Assembly (NCBI GenBank): GCA_002633005.1
Contig: NMRA01000784.1
Location: 103,828-147,142 of the forward strand
Origin: Phoronis australis
Lineage: Eukaryota > Phoronida > Phoronidae
Direction: 5' to 3'
Length of the DNA stretch: 43,315 bases
Part shown: positions 30,341 to 41,267 of the stretch, one piece after another
How the letters are laid out: each line of letters begins with the position of its first letter
Position numbering within the stretch: the first letter of the stretch is position 1
Made by a program: the position numbers and the translations under genes
Notes under the pieces: generated by a model
What the model was told of the DNA's origin: nothing
Databases searched by the model: none
What the model saw: the letters and a program-made list of their open reading frames with translations, nothing else

Positions 30341-31910
30341 GAATAAATTTACTAGCCCTGAATCCGACAAAATCATCTTCCAAAGCATCGTTGTCATCGA
30401 CTTTCTGTCCTGCGCTAACAAAATGTCCCACTTTACATAAAGTAAACAAATGAAAAAATGAGAAATCAATAAGAATAAGTAAAATAAGTCAAACGATAAA
30501 GAGACTAAAATTATGAGGTAAACTTGAAAACAAAGTAAAGCAGCGCTAATTTACCGACTCTCCAGGAATCAGTTAGTGGACTGGCACAGCTTGGGGTCTT
30601 CGGAACACAAATTTCTAGATACTATTACATACATGTATGAAGCAGTTGAGAATATGACAGATTGGGTCGTAGTTGCAAATTATGAAGTTTTTAAAAACCT
30701 GGGGAATGCTTTCAAAGGGTGTGTTTTATTATATTTAGAGTAAAGACTGGTGTTTCAGTGTAGTTAATAAGGCGAGGATTTTCAAATATAATACAGGCCT
30801 TTGATGACAATTTGTTGGATGGGGGAATCAAAATGTTGAGTTTTATGCCAACTAACGAATTACAGGAGGTTTAAGTTCCGAGATTGTAGGGTTGCAGTCG
30901 GTAAATTACATAGTCTTTTAGGAATACGGCAAGGTACATTGCAACCATACATTAAGCACTAAGAGACGTCGTGTCGTACTGTGATGAACGGTACAATGGG
31001 TTAGACTTGCAGTTAGGTGAGTGACCACAGTGAATGACTAGCTGTTCACAATGGGATCAGCAACCGGGCAAAATGCCTGGTTTTCAAAATTGGGTGAATG
31101 AACAGGTCAAAGGAGAACTCAACCGTTTTATTTTGTTTTTTAGTACGTCTTAGAGTGGTTTGGTTCTTAAGAGAGATTCAAGCCAAAACATACTACATGT
31201 AAAACATTCCAAAAAACTGCCACTAGGAGGCCTACATTACGTGAGTCATGTTAGAAGTGCACTCTTCCGTTAGCTACATGTACTGCTGAACTGGAGTGGA
31301 TTCACAATCCATGGAAAAAATAGAATCGTGACCAAAAAGCCCACCTTTCCAAGTGATTCCGCTTTCAGCGAATTGTGACAATTTAGTCTACTCGTTTTCG
31401 CTACTGAACACAGTATCGCTCGATCGTGTTATCTAATACAGACATATTTTTCGGCCCTTTTGTTCGTTTACCGGTACGTCACTTTGTATAGTTCCGTGAA
31501 TGGAAAATACCCGTCAAGTGAACAGTAATATCATAACTGGAGAGCATTTCCCTCCAAGAATCTGTTTTTACTAAAGGCATGTCTACAACAAAAATTAGAA
31601 TCCCCATTTAAATTCGTTGCACTTTCTGCCCCTTTATTGTCAAGACACACTTATGAAATATGCAGTTGCATGAACTGGACTGGTACAAGCTATTCCACGG
31701 TCCATGCAATGTGTCTATAAGTGGCGCTATCGCTCGAGTCGGGTCATGAAGAACTGACGAGCAATTAGTCGCTCAAAACTAGTTTCACAAAAATACAATT
31801 TACGAGTGACGGAAACAGCGGAAGATATTTGATGTGACATTGTTTTTGATGCCCGTATCTACAAGTTAATGTCATGTTCTTTTTCTGCCTGAAAATACTG
31901 CATGTGTGCT
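30341..31910. other. Intergenic sequence between MITE and pogo-like element
   Basis: No gene recognised. A short acidic minus-strand stretch (SAGQKVDDNDALEDDFVGF, about 30362-30420) abuts the MITE and looks protein-like, but it has no partner exon I can find. Confidence 0.4.
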
Positions 31911-31919
31911 TACTGACCT

Positions 31920-32338
31920 GGGGTTAGTTCGGTCCGGGGCTAGTTGGGCCACCGCCCCAAACTCCGCTATCATGATTATGTGCACTTTCAGCCTCAGTCA
32001 TTTTGAGCAATCACGTGACTTGCACCACTACACTAAAACCACGCTGGTCGAAGGCGGAGTGTTTTTATTGATCTGACAGGCAACGATTGGTTTTTAACCC
32101 AGGTGAGTAAATGTTGGAGCTTCACTCGATTCAGTGCTGGCTATAAGCCGTGCGCAGTGATGTAAAAATGTTTTGTTCGTGGGTTTCAACAACAGCTTGC
32201 TCTTCAAGACAAGCCATGTGTTTCTTTAGATTTCTCAGTGATTGATGAGGTAATCACGTGTGTTTTCCATTTAGAGCTAATGGGGCAATTTGGGCCCTTT
32301 GACGTGGCGCTAGTCTGGCCAGGGGCCGAACTTGCCCC
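31920..32338. repeat. 5' subterminal iterons of the pogo-like element
   Basis: Five related 15-16-mers. Plus strand: GGGGTTAGTTCGGTCC (31920-31935), GGGGCTAGTTGGGCC (31936-31950), GGGGCAATTTGGGCC (32282-32296) and a weaker GGCGCTAGTCTGGCC (about 32306-32320). Minus strand: GGGGCAAGTTCGGCC (32324-32338). Confidence 0.8.
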
Positions 32339-32675
32339 GTTCACTTTACTTGATATATCATCAATAAATGTTTTTTTCAGGAAATTTAATTAGTACTATT
32401 CATCGTGAAATTGCACAAACTCATCTTAATTATGTTTGTTTGGTAGCGCTTTGTTATTCTGTAGGTTTGTAAACAGAACATGATTTTTAAACGTTGCTAC
32501 TGTGGGCACTAAAAATGTGAAAGTGTTTTACTCTATGTCTGATGCGAAGCCAGAACGGGTTAAAAGTAAGCCGTCTGGCTTGTGATCTACATTTGCGGGG
32601 TATCGTCTGGTCTTGAAAAATAACATGCCAAGTTTTAATTATCATTTGTTTTTGTTCACTAATTTTTCCCTAAGC

Positions 32676-33102
32676 ATGAATCGACATTACAAGGGAAATA
32701 CCAAATCAAGAGAATCAGATACTCTAAGGGCAGCGGTCAAACTAGCACATTTTTCTTGATTTATTCTCGAGGAATACTTTATAAATGAAGCACCTGCTGG
32801 CTCAAAAGGAACCGCTCATCCATCAGGCGGGATGACAGTTGACAATTTCACCATGTTTCTTCTTCATTTCGTTGAAAATGTCAAACCATCAAAAGATGCT
32901 CCCGTACTCGTTCTTCTTGATAACCACGATTCACATCTATCCATCAACGCCTTGTACTCAATTTAAGAGGTTCAGGCGTTAGTACTCATTACGATGGGGC
33001 AGTTTTTAAGCCCCCAGAATCGCCTACCCAACCTGAGCAATACCTGGAATCAGATTCAGCAGCCCGTGATGGTCGATAATCAAGGAAATGGGTCGTTTTC
33101 GC
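32676..33102 (+). pseudogene. Pogo/Tigger-like transposase remnant, N-terminus plus part of DDE domain
   Basis: The ATG at 32676 opens MNRHYKGNTKSRESDTLRAA, like the Psq-type DNA-binding start of pogo-family transposases. After about 27 codons a stop is met and the sequence jumps to EYFINEAPAGSKGTAHPSGG, then MTVDNFTMFLLHFVENVKPS and APVLVLLDNHDSHLSINAL. This is the G-x-AHPSGWMT ... LLLDNH-x-SH block with the second catalytic Asp. Several hundred codons between them are missing. Another stop follows LYSI, and a deletion probably removed the LQPLD region. Confidence 0.85.
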
Positions 33103-33530
33103 CACCTGTGGGTCTGTTCATGAACATTATTTACATTCCTAGAAAACAACATCTTTTAAAAACTCCTCGTTGTACTAAATCATTTGCTGAAGATTCAGTT
33201 CGCAGTGCCCTACCTCATATCATTAATAACCTTCCTGGAAATGTTTCCCAAAAATTTTTTACCCATTCGTTATCCTCTGTTATAGATTACTTTAGAAACG
33301 TTTTTTGAAAGTTATGAACTTCAGTGCACCATTGCCAACTGCTTTGTGAGTAAGTATTTTCGATAATATCTCCTAGTCTTTTTACAAGTGCATAATCAAA
33401 TAATTCTGTAATTCTGATTATCTGTAACACTGTATTTTTATTCTCTGGTGGCTCCTTCGGGTCCTTCACAGAATCTCCGTAAGCGTAAATTTGTATTAAT
33501 TGTATTTTTGTCGTAACGTGAATAAAGTGT
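33103..33530 (+). pseudogene. LINE (CR1/L2-like) 3' end nested in the pogo-like element
   Basis: The open stretch ending at 33308 reads TPRCTKSFAEDSVRSALPHI, then INNLPGNV. This is the usual C-terminus of CR1/L2-type polyproteins (T-x-x-x-x-K-S-F ... A-A-P-x-x-W-N-x-L-P). A short 3' UTR follows, ending GTGAATAAAGTG just before the (ACT)n array. The left boundary is approximate. Confidence 0.78.
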
Positions 33531-33580
33531 ACTACTACTACTACTCAACTACAACTACTACTACTACTACAACTACAACA

Positions 33581-33654
<74 letters not shown>

Positions 33655-33922
33655 AACTACTACTACTACTACTACTACAACAACCACAACTACTACTACT
33701 ACTACTACAACAACTACTACTACTACTACTACAACAACTACTACTACTACTACTACAACAACCACAACTACTACTACTACTACTACAACAACAACTACTA
33801 CTACTACTACAACTACTACTACTACTACTACTACTACTACAACAACTACTACTACTACAACTACTACTACTACAACAACTACAACTACTACTACTACTAC
33901 TACTACTACAACTACTACTACA
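33531..33922. repeat. Expanded (ACT)n microsatellite
   Basis: About 390 bp of ACT/ACA/ACC triplets on the plus strand, open in frame as poly-Thr (and poly-Val on the minus strand). It starts exactly at the LINE 3' end, so it most likely grew from that element's short tail. Confidence 0.98.
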
Positions 33923-33924
33923 GA

Positions 33925-34213
33925 AAATGAGGCCCTGAGAGAAGAACGTGTTAAGGGAAAGAAGAAGATACCTGCAAAACGCCTGCTGTTAACAAAAAAC
34001 CAAAACAAAAAGAAGAGAAATCGCCATCCCCATCTTTCGACAACGAGTCTGAACAGGAGTGTTGTCGTTTGTCTAGAGCCATATTCTAAGAGCAGGAGTA
34101 GAGAAAAGTGGGCCCCCTGCGTTGAATGTAAAGAATGGACCCATAAGGAATGTGCTGACGATGGGATGCTGTCCTCCTTTGTGTGTCACAGCTGTTACTC
34201 GGATGAAGACTAA
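33925..34213 (+). pseudogene. Transposase C-terminal tail with PHD-like zinc finger
   Basis: After the microsatellite the frame gives a Lys-rich segment, then VVCLEPYSKSRSREKWAPCV, ECKEWTHKEC and SFVCHSCYSDED, then a stop. C-x-x-C ... W-x-x-C-x-x-C ... H-x-x-C ... C-x-x-C is the PHD-type finger common at the C-terminus of invertebrate pogo-like transposases. The first Cys (GAG TGT near 34060) lies in another frame, so a one-base shift is likely there. The long poly-Thr fusion is an accident of insertion. Confidence 0.82.
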
Positions 34214-34460
34214 CGCAAATGCGTTTAAACTCTCACGTTGTTTACTTTTAATAGCTCATTAAGTAAAAAAGTAGCATTCGATCATCAGTTTAGTAGGTAG
34301 AAGATTATATGTTATTTGCGATGTATTTTTAATAGACAGTTAACATTCAAGCCCTAGTTCTTGTGTAATTTACGGTCGTTTGAGACAAACAAACAGGCAT
34401 ACACCAACACAAAATTGTGCAAAAATGTGTTTTTGTTTATTTTAAGAGTACTGCAATGGA

Positions 34461-34651
34461 GGCCGAACCTGCCCCGAGGGTGGGCCCCCGAAGGTGAACA
34501 TTTTGCTACAAGACGAGAGCACTTAACTCGCTTACATTTGCACCATATATTGGCGGATAGACAGCACTTCTCGTACAGTGCTTATGGATGAACCAGTTTA
34601 AATAGTTTCTACAATATTGCACTTTTTTCAAAAAAGGGTTGAACTAACCCC
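34461..34651 (-). repeat. 3' subterminal iterons of the pogo-like element
   Basis: Minus strand GGGGCAGGTTCGGCC (34461-34475) and terminal GGGGTTAGTTCAACCC (34636-34651), the same motif as at the 5' end, mirrored. Confidence 0.8.
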
Positions 34652-34794
34652 GGTCGCATCTAGATAGCTTTGACATTAAGTATTTAACACGCGCTCAGCT
34701 GGACTGGTCTGAGCCCTGGTTTTGGAAATTGACAACTTTAAGTGGAGTGATGCCCAAGTCAGATTTAATTTTATTCCAGTGGAAGAATTAGGGG

Positions 34795-35040
34795 AGGCAA
34801 GGGGGTATGTCCCCCTAAAATTCTTCCAAATTGCGTTTGACAGTTCGAGGTGCGAATGTCTGACGGGCAAAATCCCATGGCTTGTACTCTGCCCTGGTCC
34901 CCTATAGTGGCGGATCCAGTATTTTCAGGGGCGGCAGGGCAGAGTATTAGCCAGGATTTTGCCCGTCAGTCATTCACACTCCCGAACTGCCAAATGGGAT
35001 CTGGGAGAATGAGGGGGCATGGCCCCCTTGGCCACCTCTA
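34795..35040. mobile_element. Foldback (snapback) element
   Basis: Two imperfect arms of about 100 bp, e.g. CTGACGGGCAAAATCC and ACTCTGCCCTG on the left and their reverse complements on the right. The arms are separated by a short loop with AGTGGCGGATCCAG. ATCCGCCACTG recurs at the right edge. This looks like a palindromic non-autonomous DNA transposon; family not determined. Confidence 0.8.
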
Positions 35041-35747
35041 AATCCGCCACTGCCCCCTCCCCCTCAAACTCAAAATCCTGGATCCGTCCCTGTATTCGTG
35101 GTAAAATTGGTATTACAACATCGCTGACGCAAACATTTGCGACATGTTTTGTATGGCTATGATTTGTAATAACAAGGAAATGTATGATTTGAGTGACTTT
35201 TTTATTACCTGCCCCGTATTCTCACTGACCCATATTTCAAGCGGCCATGTCAAACCGCTGTCTACTATCACAACGAGTCAAATGTATTAAGGGAATTCAT
35301 GGCTCCAAAAGTTCATTACTGCTTGAGATCAGGCTGCTTTGTCACGGCTACCCGCGGCGTCATTTTGTGCTCTAAGATGCAGGCGCATGGCGCAAGGAAT
35401 ATAACCATTGGGACAATAACAACGAAATCATCTGCCATAAGCCACCGTGCCATCTGGGTAGGGCCTCCTAAGTCTCGATCTAACTGACTACATACATGAG
35501 GACGCAGGCGCATGCATGCACGCACGAATGTAGTGTACGCCTCAAGCACGCAAAAATTGACCTAGATCAAGTTTTCTGGCAACCACTTAAAAATACCTGC
35601 GACACCTGCTACTCAATTCACTGTATCAAAATTACCTACTGCCAGACAATTTCCAGTGGTGGGGGAAACATCAGCCAGGCGGTTATAACTACAGGTACCT
35701 GAAACTGATTACAAATTTTTCAACAAAGACCAATGAATCGTGAGGAG

Positions 35748-35825
35748 GCAGTGTGGCCTGGTTGATTAAGTGCCCGCTTTCTTTACTCGAGGTTGTGGTT
35801 TCGAGTCCCACCAGGTCACACTGCT
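35748..35825 (+). repeat. tRNA-derived SINE-like unit
   Basis: GCAGTGTGGCCTGG at the start pairs with CCAGGTCACACTGC at the end. TGGCCTGGTTGATTAAG is A-box-like and GGTTTCGAGTCCC is a B box, at tRNA-like spacing. No clear anticodon arm or CCA supports a functional tRNA, so an RNA polymerase III-derived repeat (SINE head) is preferred. Confidence 0.65.
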
Positions 35826-35994
35826 AAACCCTTGAGCCAGGTTTCTAGCTCCTCAGCTCGGTTTTAATAAAGCATAAAAATATTTCCAGGTAATCAGTGC
35901 AATGGGCCCACATTTGAGGCCTGCGCACGTCTGGTACAACGTGTATCAGACCGCCTGCAATTATTAATTATTTAATGAATCGTGAATGAACGCA

Positions 35995-36445
35995 GCCAGA
36001 CAAATTCAGTTGTGGACTACGCTCATCAGACACAGCCAAACCTCCGAGTTGAGCTAACCCAACCCACCACGTAACCATTTAAACCAACTGTTTAACATCC
36101 AGCATCACTCCACGCGGCGCAGCAGTTATATATACCAGACAATTTCAGTGGTGGGGTGCCCCACGAAATCGGTCGGAACATATTCAACATAACCCCGTGT
36201 ATCATGAAAGAACGTTGCCAGACAAATTCAGTTGGGTGGGTTAACCTCGCCAGACTAGCCCAAACCTCAGAGTTGAGCTTGATCAACCCACCACGTAACA
36301 CGTTGAAGCCCACAACGTTCAGCATCACTCCACACAAGACATCCGTTACATGCCCGACACTTTCAGTGGTGTGATATCTCTGCCAGACAAAATAGAATGG
36401 AGTACCACAACTGAGCTAAATCAACCCAATAGGAAACCAGTTCCA
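35995..36445. repeat. Degenerate tandem repeat
   Basis: Phrases recur in the same order: GCCAGACAAATTCAGTTG (35996, 36214, a decayed form at 36383), GAGTTGAGCT, AACCCACCACGTAAC, CAGCATCACTCCAC, then C(C/A)GACA(A/C)TTTCAGTGGTG (36136, 36354; also 35641). The unit is about 215 bp, roughly two copies plus partial ones. Confidence 0.8.
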
Positions 36446-36978
36446 AAGTATTCAACATAAAACCAACTTCGTCAAGGAAATCCTATGATACGCCCAAACC
36501 TCAATATTGTAAATTTCTTTTCCCTTGTCAACCCACATCTTGGAGGACATTCGTTCCTTTAATACTCTCTTTATTGGAAGAATTTACAAGTCTCGTCTTT
36601 CAACGGTACAAGCCCCAATTACTTGGAGAATTTACAGCTGAAAGATATTTTAGGCAGCGATTAAAAATACAGAGCGCTTGTACATTGTACATTCGCTGTA
36701 AAATTCGAGGTCCATATTTTTTCTGTACTATTCCTTTGAACCCCTTTTCTTTTAAATTGTCTCTGTACGGATTTATGCAGCTAGATAATAGTAAGCAGGG
36801 TGTGTGAGGCCTTTCTTAATATAGAGAAATTATTACTGATCATTGTCGAACGATGGAAAAGACTTTATTCTCCTGTAAACACAACTCAGTCAACAACATT
36901 ATTCGCCTTTCTGCGAATGGCGATATACCTGAGAGGGCAACGTATCGCGGATGACCGAAAATAACATATAGACAAAGT

Positions 36979-37149
36979 TTAGTGATTTACAATCGCACGT
37001 CTCTCCGCAAATGGATTTCGCAACATACTAGCAGATATGTCTGCAAGGCTATCCGGATAATATTCAGACACGTCTTTGTATTTTGGGGAGATTTTTAGCA
37101 ATCCCAGGTAGCCGAGGTTTTGTTTTACCCGAAACTTTGTTAGAGCCAT
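36979..37149 (-). CDS. Possible terminal exon of an unidentified gene
   Basis: The minus strand from 37149 gives 56 residues, MALTKFRVKQNLGYLGLLKI, then KDVSEYYPDSLADISASMLR and NPFAERRAIVNH, then TAA. Composition is protein-like (mixed charge, no runs). AATAAA follows at 36864-36869, about 110 bases after the stop. CTAACAAAG|TTT could be an acceptor. I recognise no family. It could also be a fragment of a dead mobile element or chance. Confidence 0.35.
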   Translation of the reverse strand: MALTKFRVKQNLGYLGLLKISPKYKDVSEYYPDSLADISASMLRNPFAERRAIVNH

Positions 37150-37263
37150 AAAACGGACAAGTTAAGATGTAGATGTCTGTATTCCATCGGTACGATGATG
37201 TCACATAGAGAGTGGACCTTGCACTAAATCACAAAATAGATAAGACTATGCATGCATGGAACC

Positions 37264-37361
37264 TACAATTAATGAAACACACACTTACCGGATTATATCT
37301 TGGTTTCGCGTCGTACAATTAATGAAACACACACTTAACGGATTATATCTTGGTTTCGCGT
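37264..37361. repeat. 50-bp direct repeat, two copies
   Basis: TACAATTAATGAAACACACA followed by CTTA(C/A)CGGATTATATC and TTGGTTTCGCGT, twice, with one difference between copies. Confidence 0.95.
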
Positions 37362-38339
37362 AACCTTTAAAACAGATATTGACCTGTCGTACATAAATCG
37401 ACACCTTACACTAACAAGAATGGTCGCCCGAAACAGTTTTGTTTCACAGAAATGTCTCGCGCTTATGTGTTTGAAATAAGCATGTTCGTTCAAATTGAGT
37501 GCCCCCACTCTGGGGTTGTTCGTTACTGAACACTAGCTCTTCCTCAAAAATCATTAGTCACAACACATTGAGACTTGGTATGTACATAAATATAAACGTA
37601 CAAAACTCAGACTTGCTTGTTTATTTCCAGAAAATTCTGAAACAAAATTATGATTTTTTTTGATGTGCTGCTGAAAGTTAGCAAAAGAAGTAAAGTTGAA
37701 TTTTAACTACCCGCCGGAGAAATAAAAGGGCGGACGCAAATTAGCGAAGAATGTGTGTTTAACAGAGAGCACACTGAGACTACTTAAATAAAATGCAGAT
37801 TATCACAGCAACCCAGAAGCACGAAATATTTTTTATACTAGCACGCAACTTCCTTATCAACTCAAAGAATTCAAAACGTACATGCAATTTTTGTGGCAAG
37901 AATAAACCGTTAATTTCACTTGGTTCATAACTGTAAACTAACTCGTAACTGTGTGGAATGCAAACAGCGAAATGGTACATGTAGGTTCGCAACTATATGT
38001 ACACCAGTTCACTGTTTCACAGGTCACGTGGCGTATCTCTGTATTTTTTCTGTGTATGAGCGCATTGTGTTGAAGTTAGGGCAAGTAAAATGAGAAGATC
38101 CATGTCCAGCCAATATAAGCGGGCAATGGCAATTGCGTCTATACACTCATTTCCGGGGTAGGAATGAGTTACGGAAATTTTTGTCATTACTGACAATTCC
38201 AAAACCTATCTAAATTTTCTCATGACTTTTTTTGATAACGGCGAGTAAGCTCTTCATGTATTTTTACAATTGCTTAATTTCTGATTTTAGGTGACTAATC
38301 CCGTCACGTAACACTAACGATGTATTATAACTGCTATAT

Positions 38340-38690
38340 AGTGATTTTAGTTTGGTTTTAAAATTAAAAAGATACATTTTTAAACTGCTTTGCTTCCAAA
38401 ATATTTTTGAAATTGCTTGATATCGTTTTTCGCTTTAATCTCGTTCTACTTTCAGCTTATTTTTTTCGTTTCTAAATTTGTTTATTTTCAAAATATTTTG
38501 AAATTTGCTTTATATCAAAATTCCTATTTAAACAATTTTTGCTTTCAAAATTTTTTACGTATTTAAAACGAAACATTTTCAAAATTATTTCTAACGGATT
38601 TTGTTTTTGAACATGTTTTACTTTTAAACTAATTTACGTTTGAAACATATGTTTTCTTAGCAATTAAATTAAATTAAATTTAGCTTGGCA
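38340..38690. other. AT-rich region with degenerate TTTTGAAA-type words
   Basis: Roughly 350 bp dominated by T and A, with recurring TTTTGAAA, TTTCAAAA and AATTTT words, no gene. Possibly a decayed simple-repeat tract. Confidence 0.5.
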
Positions 38691-38854
38691 GCGGTAGGCC
38701 ACCAAACGTCTACGCCATGTCGTCCGATATCCAAATAGTGTGCATTGCTGTAGGGTCCCCGGGTGACGGTATTAGAGACATTGCATCACTGCAAGCATTG
38801 GTGCAGATATATTTGAATTTATACCAAACACGTCCGTAATACCACATTGTTCCA

Positions 38855-39051
38855 TCATATTTGTTGCCATGTCGCCTTCGTCAGTTTTGTGTACATTCGC
38901 GTGTCTTCCTTCGTGATTGCCGCTGGGATTTCGACTGCGATTTCCTCTTTAGATGATGTGCCCTCGGGATTGTCCTCTTCTCTGCTGTTGGTAGTGGTGC
39001 TGCTGTCTAGGTCTCGGCTGAGGTGTCGGTTTACCTCGGCAAACTTAACAG
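38855..39051 (-). CDS. Possible terminal exon of an unidentified gene, low confidence
   Basis: The minus strand carries a strong-looking acceptor (ACTATTTTTTCAAG, ending near 39052) followed by an open stretch: VKFAEVNRHLSRDLDSSTTT, then NSREEDNPEGTSSKEEIAVE and TRMYTKLTKATWQQI, then TGA at 38855-38857. It is acidic and Ser/Thr-rich, as in disordered protein tails. No family recognised. Confidence 0.25.
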
Positions 39052-39059
39052 CTTGAAAA

Positions 39060-40990
39060 AATAGTCAAAACTGTGACATGCGCGGCACGTTTTGCCTGTG
39101 GACTGTCTACAAAATTGCAAGGGAAATCTTTGAAGTTGTGGCATAGCTCAAAAATGCAGCAAAGCAAGTGATCCTTGCAAAAGTTCACATTATTGGCGTT
39201 TTTCGCTGCTAGCGGAAGATGAGTGCTAGAGAAAACGATAGCGTTTTAGACAGCATGTGTACATGGTTTGAGTTTAGTCGGATAACAAATTTATTGACCT
39301 TTCGTACTTGGACAATCAAACTCCCTCAGTTGCCAAATAGATGATGCTTTCTGAGAAGAACCTCGCGGAGGAAAAACGTATAATAGAAAGGTAGAGCACA
39401 GAGCAGTCTACTTCTTCGATACTTTCAACGAGAACACAATTTATGACCTGATCTGCGTCCAGGACTTTGCGTCACTTGATAAGAGTAGATACCTGTAGAG
39501 TACTTGAGTCTGAGTCAGTGATTAGAGGGAGATAAATTGCAACCGATCCCTTTGTTTTAATGATCGCAAATGGATTTCGTACCTAGAAAACTGGGTTATC
39601 TGATAACGACAATCGCGTGATGACTGGTGTTATTTATATTGCTGTGGGAAAAGATATTCTTTTGCAAGATCACCGGAAGTTGCATTTTTTATTTGCGTTT
39701 CACGGCCTTTCTTTATACTTTCTGAATGGTACATGAAGTATACCGTTTTAAAATTGACCACAATTTGTATTTCATCAAATAATTAAAGTAATAAATCCAG
39801 TTGCGTAGGGACATGTCACCTGATATTAACCGGACTTGGGACACTTGCACGTCAATTGTCACATGCTACTTATGTCAAGGTTTTTTAACCTTTAAATAAA
39901 GTGATTAACATAATGTATTCCTACTGTTCGTATCAAACAAGCCCTGGTGTAGACCTGCTTTTGTAGACCGCCATATTAGTCGATTCATGTCCAAAATTAA
40001 TTGTGAATCGTCTGCCGTCGCACCGGTGTGACCAAAAAGGTATTTCACAAAAATATTATGCCTAATAATTAACTCCAGAACGAAGACGCCATTAAAACAC
40101 CATCTGGGACACTGTTAAAATTTCAAGACCGATGATTTTCTCGATGTCATTATTTATTATCGGAATAGGACGTCCTAGTGATGTTTATGAGTTTGTAAGC
40201 CCTATGAACGAATACCTTCGTTCAAATGTCAATCAATGTTACATTGGTCAAACGGTTACTTACATGTATGTATCTTCAAAATTGTGTCATCCAGGAACCT
40301 TTTGTGCATTGTCATGAACGTAAAATCACATGTCAAGAAATTATGAAAAACATGTCAATTTGGTGTGTAGAACACGATGTGCTCCAATAGAAAGCACTCG
40401 AGTCCATTTTGAATTCTTTCGAGAAGGCTATTTTGAATGAACAGCAAACAGGGTCGCGTTGCACGCTACACTTGTTCACGTGACTTTCCTGTTAAGATAA
40501 AGTCTCGTGTATTTAACCAATTTTGCATAACGGAAGCGTGCTACCCAAGTACAGTAATTATATGTTTATGTGTGTATGTGCAGGTGCATGTGCATATACA
40601 TGTGCATACCTACAGGTTAGTGTTATCACTAGAAACGCGTGAAAGATATCATGCCACTTTCAAAAATTCGAATCGGTAAAAGGTATTAACGGGATCCTAA
40701 ATTGACTCAGAGATTTGAGGCCCTGTGGGTGAATTGTATTTCATGTCTCTCCACCTCGTAGTTATACCTCACTAAAGAAAATCTATCGGCGGGATGACCA
40801 ACGGCCTAAATTTGCCCTTTAATTAAAGTGATTGGTATGTAATACTCTTTTGTGTATTTCCGTCGTGTTCATGAACACCTGAGGAGTAGGTTTATTTAGG
40901 GGACAGGGCCCCGACCTTGTTCGTTTGCTTAGGACAAAAGAAACCGGTTACATGCCAGAACAATATCTCATGTAAATCTCACGAAGTCTT
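39060..40990. other. Intergenic sequence
   Basis: No gene recognised. A short TG/CATG-rich run (about 40560-40612) is simple-sequence-like. Confidence 0.45.
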
Positions 40991-40997
40991 GAATGTT

Positions 40998-41267
40998 CAT
41001 GCGCGCACCCAGGGAAGGGGCTCGGGGGGCTCGAACGAGTACCCCTCCCCCCCATTTTGGCGAAGTGGGGAAAAAGGTCAGCCCTAGAGAAACAAAAAGT
41101 CAGAGGGAAACGAGACGAAAGTCCACTAAAAAGGCGCAGACGCACAGTTCACAGTACTGAAAATGGTACCCCGTTTTTTTAGTTATCCGGCTTTTTTGTT
41201 AGCAGAAGGTCCACTTGGTCAGAAATTCGAGCCCCCCCCCCCAAGCTAAAGGCTGAGCGCGTGCATG
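40998..41267 (+). mobile_element. 270-bp MITE, family C, copy 2
   Basis: Ends CATGCGCGCACCCAGGG and, inverted, CATGCACGCGCTCAG, each followed inward by a G-run and GGGGCTCGAA. Flanked by ATGTT at 40993-40997 and 41268-41272 (5-bp target duplication). The interior shares (A/C)ATTTTGG(C)GAA and ACGA(A)AGTCC with copy 1. Confidence 0.9.

Larger units (their letters stand above)
31913..34660 (+). mobile_element. Internally deleted pogo/Tigger-like DNA transposon
   Basis: The ends carry inverted GACC(T)GGGGTTAGTTC (31916-31930, and reversed at 34641-34655). TA dinucleotides lie just outside (31911-31912 and 34661-34662), as expected for Tc1/mariner-superfamily insertions. Inside are pieces of a pogo-type transposase (start at 32676, DDE-domain block around 32770-32960, C-terminal zinc finger 34056-34210). 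It also contains a nested LINE 3' end with an expanded (ACT)n array. It is non-autonomous. Confidence 0.82.

Noticed and set aside
30171-30469. Overlapping open stretches on both strands
   Set aside because: They lie mostly inside the MITE at 30064-30335. Openness on both strands reflects GC-rich repeat sequence, not a gene.
33541-34008. Minus-strand poly-Val open stretch of 155 codons
   Set aside because: Translation of the (ACT)n array on the other strand; no coding meaning.
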